Assembly (NCBI GenBank): GCA_963757395.1
Contig: CAVWRK010000001.1
Span: forward strand, 1-64,000
Length of the DNA: 64,000 nt
Reading direction: 5' to 3'
DNA from: DATAOG01 sp963757395
Lineage (GTDB): Bacteria; Pseudomonadota; Alphaproteobacteria; Geminicoccales; Geminicoccaceae
A program made the translations under genes and the position numbers. Below, one piece after another: positions 60,731 through 64,000 of this stretch (its first letter is position 1; every line of letters starts with the position of its first letter). The notes beneath the pieces are model-generated. The model made no database searches, was not told the DNA's origin, and saw only the letters and a program-made list of their open reading frames with translations.

Positions 60731-61939
60731 ATGTCGGAGGAGGCGCAACCAGGCAGTCGACCCGCGCAGGCAGAGCCCTGCGAGGACCATCTCGCCCGGG
60801 TCCAGCGCATCGCCGCGACCATCGAGGCCGAAGCCCTGGCGTCGGAGCGCAGCCTGCGCCTGACCCCGACGCTGCAGGCCGCGCTGCACCGGCAAGGCCT
60901 GTTCCGTCTCCTGTTGCCGCGCCCCTTCGGCGGCTTCGAGACCGACCCGCCGACCTTCTTTCAGGTGATCGAGGAGGTGGCGAAGCACGACGCCAGCACC
61001 GCCTGGTGCCTGTGCCAGGGCAACGGCTGCGCCATGGCCGCCGCTTACCTCGACCCTGAGATCGCGGAGGAAATCTGGGGCCGCGATCCGGAGGCGGTGC
61101 TTGCCTGGGGGCCGGGTGCCAGATCTCAGGCCATCGTTCAGGGTGACGGCTATCGACTGACCGGCCGCTGGGCGTTCGTCAGCGGCGGCCGGCACGCCAA
61201 CTGGCTGGGCGGGCATGCCAGCGTCATCGAGGCCGACGGCTCGCCCCGGCGCGACGCCGCTGGCGAGATCGTCGTGCGCACGTTGTTGCTGCCCGGGAGC
61301 GAGGCCACCTGGACCGACGCCTGGGACGTGATCGGCCTGCGCGCCACCGGCAGCGACAGCTACGAGGTCAAGGACCTGTTCGTTCGCCACGACCACTCGA
61401 TCCGCCGTGACGATCCTGCCGAGCGCCGCTACCAGGCACCGCTCTACCTGTTTCCGCAAATGAGCCTTTATGCCAGCGGCTTCTGCGCCACCGCCCTCGG
61501 GATTGCCCGTGCGATGCTCAATTCCTTCACCGAGCTGGCGGTGGACAAGCGGCCGCCGCTGGCCAAGCACACGCTGCGCGACACCGGCATGGTGCAATAC
61601 GAGGTCGCCCAGGCCGAGGCCCGGATCAGGGCGGCACGGGCGCTGGTGTTGAGCGAGCTCCGCGACATCTGGCAGGAGGTCGTGGCCACGCAGGCGCTCA
61701 GCATCGCCAATCGCATGCGCATCCGCCTGGCCACCACCTTCGCCATTCACGAGGCCAAGGCGGCGGCCGACACCGCCTACGATCTCGCCGGCGCCACGGC
61801 GATCTTCATCGCCAACGACTTCGAGCGCCGCTTTCGCGACATCCACACCGTCACCCAGCAGCAGCAGGGCCGCAAGGCGCACCTGCAAACCGTCGGCGCC
61901 TTCCTTTTGGGTCTGCCCCCGGACCTCGACATCGCCTGA
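60731..61939 (+). CDS. Acyl-CoA-dehydrogenase-like flavoprotein (group D monooxygenase type)
   Basis: 402 aa. An N-terminal helical domain (LHRQGLFRLLLPRPFGGFET, HDASTAWCLCQGNGCAMAAA), a beta domain with GYRLTGRWAFVSGGRHANWL (the W.F.SG motif) and a C-terminal four-helix bundle (MVQYEVAQAEARIRAARALV, ANDFERRFRDIHTVTQQQQG). This is the layout of flavin-dependent monooxygenases such as DszC/HpaB-like enzymes rather than true acyl-CoA dehydrogenases: the usual catalytic Glu region is not evident. A reductase partner is not adjacent. Confidence 0.85.
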   Translation: MSEEAQPGSRPAQAEPCEDHLARVQRIAATIEAEALASERSLRLTPTLQAALHRQGLFRLLLPRPFGGFETDPPTFFQVIEEVAKHDASTAWCLCQGNGCAMAAAYLDPEIAEEIWGRDPEAVLAWGPGARSQAIVQGDGYRLTGRWAFVSGGRHANWLGGHASVIEADGSPRRDAAGEIVVRTLLLPGSEATWTDAWDVIGLRATGSDSYEVKDLFVRHDHSIRRDDPAERRYQAPLYLFPQMSLYASGFCATALGIARAMLNSFTELAVDKRPPLAKHTLRDTGMVQYEVAQAEARIRAARALVLSELRDIWQEVVATQALSIANRMRIRLATTFAIHEAKAAADTAYDLAGATAIFIANDFERRFRDIHTVTQQQQGRKAHLQTVGAFLLGLPPDLDIA

Positions 61940-62097
61940 GCGGCGCCGGCATCAGGCATCGGGACGGATGCGGAGCTGTCGCGATCCAGATCCCGCGTGG
62001 CTACAAGCCAAAGTCATCGCATCGTGAGTGTGGGGTCCGCAAACGCCCCGGTAGCCGCGCTCGTGCGGAGCTCAAATCGTCGTTGGCGCCAGCTCGC

Positions 62098-62805
62098 TCA
62101 ATGGATGTCTTCGGCCTCGCCCATCGCGCGCTCGAGCGCCTCGATCGAGAACCCCGGGCCGCGGGCGGCCTTGAGGATCGGGGCTTCGCGCCGGCTGCAG
62201 AGCTCGGCCGCGCGCGGCACCTCGTGGGCGACCTCGTGCGGGATCACGACCGCACCGTGGCGGTCGGCGTGGACCAGGTCGCCCGAGCGCACGATCATGC
62301 CGAACACGTCGACCTCGCAGCCGAAGGCCACGGTATGGCCATGGGCATGCGATGGCGTCACCTTGCCGCACAGCACCTGGAAGTCGGGTGCGATCGCATC
62401 GAGGTCGCGGACGCCGCCGTTGGTGACCAGGCCGAGACAGCCGAGGCCTTTGTGGATCGCGGTGTTGACCTCGCCCCAGAAGCAGCCGAAGCCGAGCCGG
62501 GAATCGACGTCCTGGACGATTGCGATCCTGGGCCCCGGGCCGCTCGCGACATAGCGATAGTAGTCGAGCCGGACCAGGCGCGCCTGGTCCTTGTGATGCC
62601 GCGCCGGCTCCATCGCCCGGTAGAGCGAGGTGCGGGCGTAGCCCACCATCGGCTTCATCTGTGGGAACGGGCAGATCAGGGTCTCGGTGGTGAAGCCCAG
62701 CGCCCGGCGCTCCGGCACGACGATCTCGAGGGCATTGCAGATGGTCGGCGTGTCGAAGGCGCGCAGAGCCTCGATCTCGGCTTCGGACAGCGGCTCGATG
62801 GTCAT
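62098..62805 (-). CDS. RraA-family protein (HMG/CHA aldolase-like)
   Basis: 235 aa with RraA/dimethylmenaquinone-methyltransferase-like fold: LRAFDTPTICNALEIV, LGCLGLVTNGGVRDLDAIAP (G...R-D motif for metal and pyruvate binding) and SGDLVHADRHGAVVIPHEVA (D..HAD..G). Members are class II aldolases or decarboxylases of 4-hydroxy-4-methyl-2-oxoglutarate, or RNase E regulators. The catabolic neighbourhood favours an aldolase/decarboxylase. Confidence 0.88.
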   Translation of the reverse strand: MTIEPLSEAEIEALRAFDTPTICNALEIVVPERRALGFTTETLICPFPQMKPMVGYARTSLYRAMEPARHHKDQARLVRLDYYRYVASGPGPRIAIVQDVDSRLGFGCFWGEVNTAIHKGLGCLGLVTNGGVRDLDAIAPDFQVLCGKVTPSHAHGHTVAFGCEVDVFGMIVRSGDLVHADRHGAVVIPHEVAHEVPRAAELCSRREAPILKAARGPGFSIEALERAMGEAEDIH

Positions 62806-62841
62806 CGCTCGGCTCCTCGACGCGACATCGTCGGTTGGCTC

Positions 62842-63879
62842 TCAGGCGCTGGGCGTGACCGGATCGCCGCTCGCGGCCGAAGCGTAGGCCGCCTCACAGA
62901 GCGCGAAGGTCTTGAGATTGTCGGCGCCCGAGGTCTGGGGCTCGACGCCCTGCCGCAGACACTTGACCCAATGGCGCTGGGTGGTCAAGACGCTCTCCTG
63001 GATGCCGTGCCAGGGCCGGCTCGCCCAGGGCAGGAGGGCGGGCGCGACGTCGCGGTGCTCGCTGCGGTCCCTTGTCGTGACGGAGAGCGTATGGCCCGGC
63101 CGCAGCCGGAGCGTGCCGGCAGCACCGTCGATCTCGATCGTGGTCTCCGGAAACGGGTCCGGGTCCTGCGGCGCCTGGTAGGTGGCATCGACGATGCAGG
63201 TGAGCCCGCCCTCCTGCTCGAGAAGCAGCGTCGCGCAGTCCTCGCCGCGGATGCCCGGCCGGATGCTCGCGGTCCGGCACACCAGGCGCCCGACCTCGCC
63301 GAACAGGAAGCGGGCGACGTCCAGGAGGTGGATCACCAGATCCAGGATGATGAAGCGCTCTTCCTCGGCGAGGTAAGGCTGGCCCGCGTAGATGTCGTAG
63401 CCGGTCCGCCAGGAGATCCGGGCGAAGAACGGCCGGCCGATGGTCCCCTGCGCCAGCACGTCGCGGACCGCGATGATCGGGGTCTGGAAGCGGAAATTCT
63501 CGTGCACCATCAGCGGCACGCCGGCGGCGGCACAGGCCTCGACCATGGCGCGGCAGTCGGCGATGGTCGGCGCGAACGGCTTTTGGACAATCACCGGGAC
63601 GCGATGGGCGGCCGCCAGCTCGACCAGCGCCCGATGGCCCGGCATCGTGGTCACGACGTCGACGAAGTCGAGCGTCTCCGCCTCGAGCATCAGGCGAACG
63701 TCGGTATAGTGCCGAGACGCCCCGAACGTGCGGGCGGCCGCGGCCGCTTTGGCGTCGTCGAGATCGCAGACCGCCGCCAGCTCGACGCCGTCCGCCGCGA
63801 GGTCGCGCCAGGCGTGCAGATGGTTCTGGGCAAAGAAGCCGCAGCCGATCACCCCTGCCCTAAGCCTGTCCGTCGTCAT
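62842..63879 (-). CDS. Gfo/Idh/MocA-family oxidoreductase
   Basis: 345 aa from the ATG at 63879 (MTTDRLRAGVIGCGFFAQNH). NAD-binding GVIGCGFFAQNHLHAW, LDFVDVVTTMPGHRALVELA, the EKP-like catalytic loop as VIVQKPFAPTIADCRAMVEA (Lys, with Gln in place of Glu) and VHENFRFQTPIIAVRDVLAQ. It oxidises or reduces a sugar or cyclitol. Next gene in the operon is the RraA-like protein (36 bp downstream). Confidence 0.92.
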   Translation of the reverse strand: MTTDRLRAGVIGCGFFAQNHLHAWRDLAADGVELAAVCDLDDAKAAAAARTFGASRHYTDVRLMLEAETLDFVDVVTTMPGHRALVELAAAHRVPVIVQKPFAPTIADCRAMVEACAAAGVPLMVHENFRFQTPIIAVRDVLAQGTIGRPFFARISWRTGYDIYAGQPYLAEEERFIILDLVIHLLDVARFLFGEVGRLVCRTASIRPGIRGEDCATLLLEQEGGLTCIVDATYQAPQDPDPFPETTIEIDGAAGTLRLRPGHTLSVTTRDRSEHRDVAPALLPWASRPWHGIQESVLTTQRHWVKCLRQGVEPQTSGADNLKTFALCEAAYASAASGDPVTPSA

Positions 63880-64000
63880 CGAAAGCTCCCTGCCCATGGC
63901 CTCCCGCGCCGACCGAGAGTAGCTTCGCCCGGGGCGGATGCAACCGGCCAAAAGGGCACAGCCATACGTCGGCGGAGGCAGAAGCCATGGCCATGATCAG

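Noticed and set aside
62083..63996. 637-codon plus-strand frame over the RraA and Gfo/Idh genes
   Set aside because: Antisense shadow of two genes with conserved motifs on the minus strand.
63987..64000. Possible start of a plus-strand gene (ATGGCCATG after GGCGGAGG)
   Set aside because: Only five codons are visible before the window ends, too little to support a gene.

Overview
The window is high-GC DNA with proteobacterial gene content: B12-dependent methionine synthase with metF and an ArsR/methyltransferase regulator, MlaA/MlaC, a bacterial arginyl/leucyl-tRNA-protein transferase (Bpt), a symporter-histidine kinase, and recombinase-DUF2924 modules typical of Rhodospirillales and relatives. 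I read it as an alphaproteobacterium, probably Rhodospirillales-like. Genus cannot be told from the sequence alone. It splits into an accessory half (1 to about 35.5 kb) and a mostly chromosomal half (about 36 to 64 kb).

Accessory half. 1-5.0 kb is a decayed prophage tail module on the minus strand: tape-measure start, tail assembly chaperone, tail tube, tail terminator. A deletion has fused an early phage ATPase to a tail-completion gene, and two plus-strand cargo genes sit between the tail genes. 5.2-7.4 kb holds an unrecognised two-gene operon. 7.6-10.0 kb is a large serine recombinase module. 10.1-15.7 kb is an immune-like cassette of TIR and nSTAND genes: a TIR pseudogene cut by an IS1380 fragment, then three translationally coupled genes (TIR, nSTAND-TIR, nSTAND-coiled coil-TM). 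It is followed by a second, degraded copy of the recombinase-associated HTH gene. 16.4-18.3 kb is an overlapping AAA(DUF3696)-PIN pair. An IS256 element with inverted repeats and a near-perfect 8-bp target duplication and an IS5 remnant follow. A tRNA-Ser(GCU) gene at 20.5 kb has its 3' end facing this island, so it is a plausible integration boundary.

20.9-26.9 kb holds small genes and a toxin-antitoxin graveyard (one intact mazEF, several higBA/mazE fragments), a frameshifted secreted serine protease, a YbaK-type deacylase, a fluoroacetate-dehalogenase-like enzyme and an MBL-fold hydrolase. At 27.06-32.06 kb an exactly 4,999-bp element with 22-bp terminal inverted repeats and a perfect 10-bp target duplication splits a RelE/HigB toxin gene. 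Conceptual excision restores a 113-aa toxin in frame. Its cargo is a SEC-C/HExxH protein, a decayed IS1-like transposase, an IS630 copy, an OLD-like ATPase-TOPRIM protein and a small basic protein. A TPR gene with seven nearly identical 141-bp repeats follows, split by a second, inverted IS630 copy.

Chromosomal half. On the minus strand, a SahR-like regulator, metF and metH form a methionine-cycle operon. Then come mlaA-mlaC (plus) and a minus-strand signalling cluster of receiver, PAS-exonuclease, 64-aa membrane protein and SSS-histidine kinase. A debris patch at 49.5-51.5 kb (mazE plus mazF stub, Rrf2 pseudogene, SLC13 and CysA C-terminal stubs) surrounds bpt. Then follow an SLC13/TrkA-C anion permease, an alpha/beta hydrolase, a thioesterase, gnd-gntK, an MFS carrier, and a catabolic-looking set: 2-hydroxyacid dehydrogenase with HpcH/HpaI aldolase, acyl-CoA-dehydrogenase-like flavoprotein, RraA-like protein and Gfo/Idh/MocA oxidoreductase.

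Caution: single-base frameshifts are frequent, some in genes expected to be intact (PAS-exonuclease, MBL hydrolase). Some may be assembly indels, so pseudogene calls resting on one indel are tentative.
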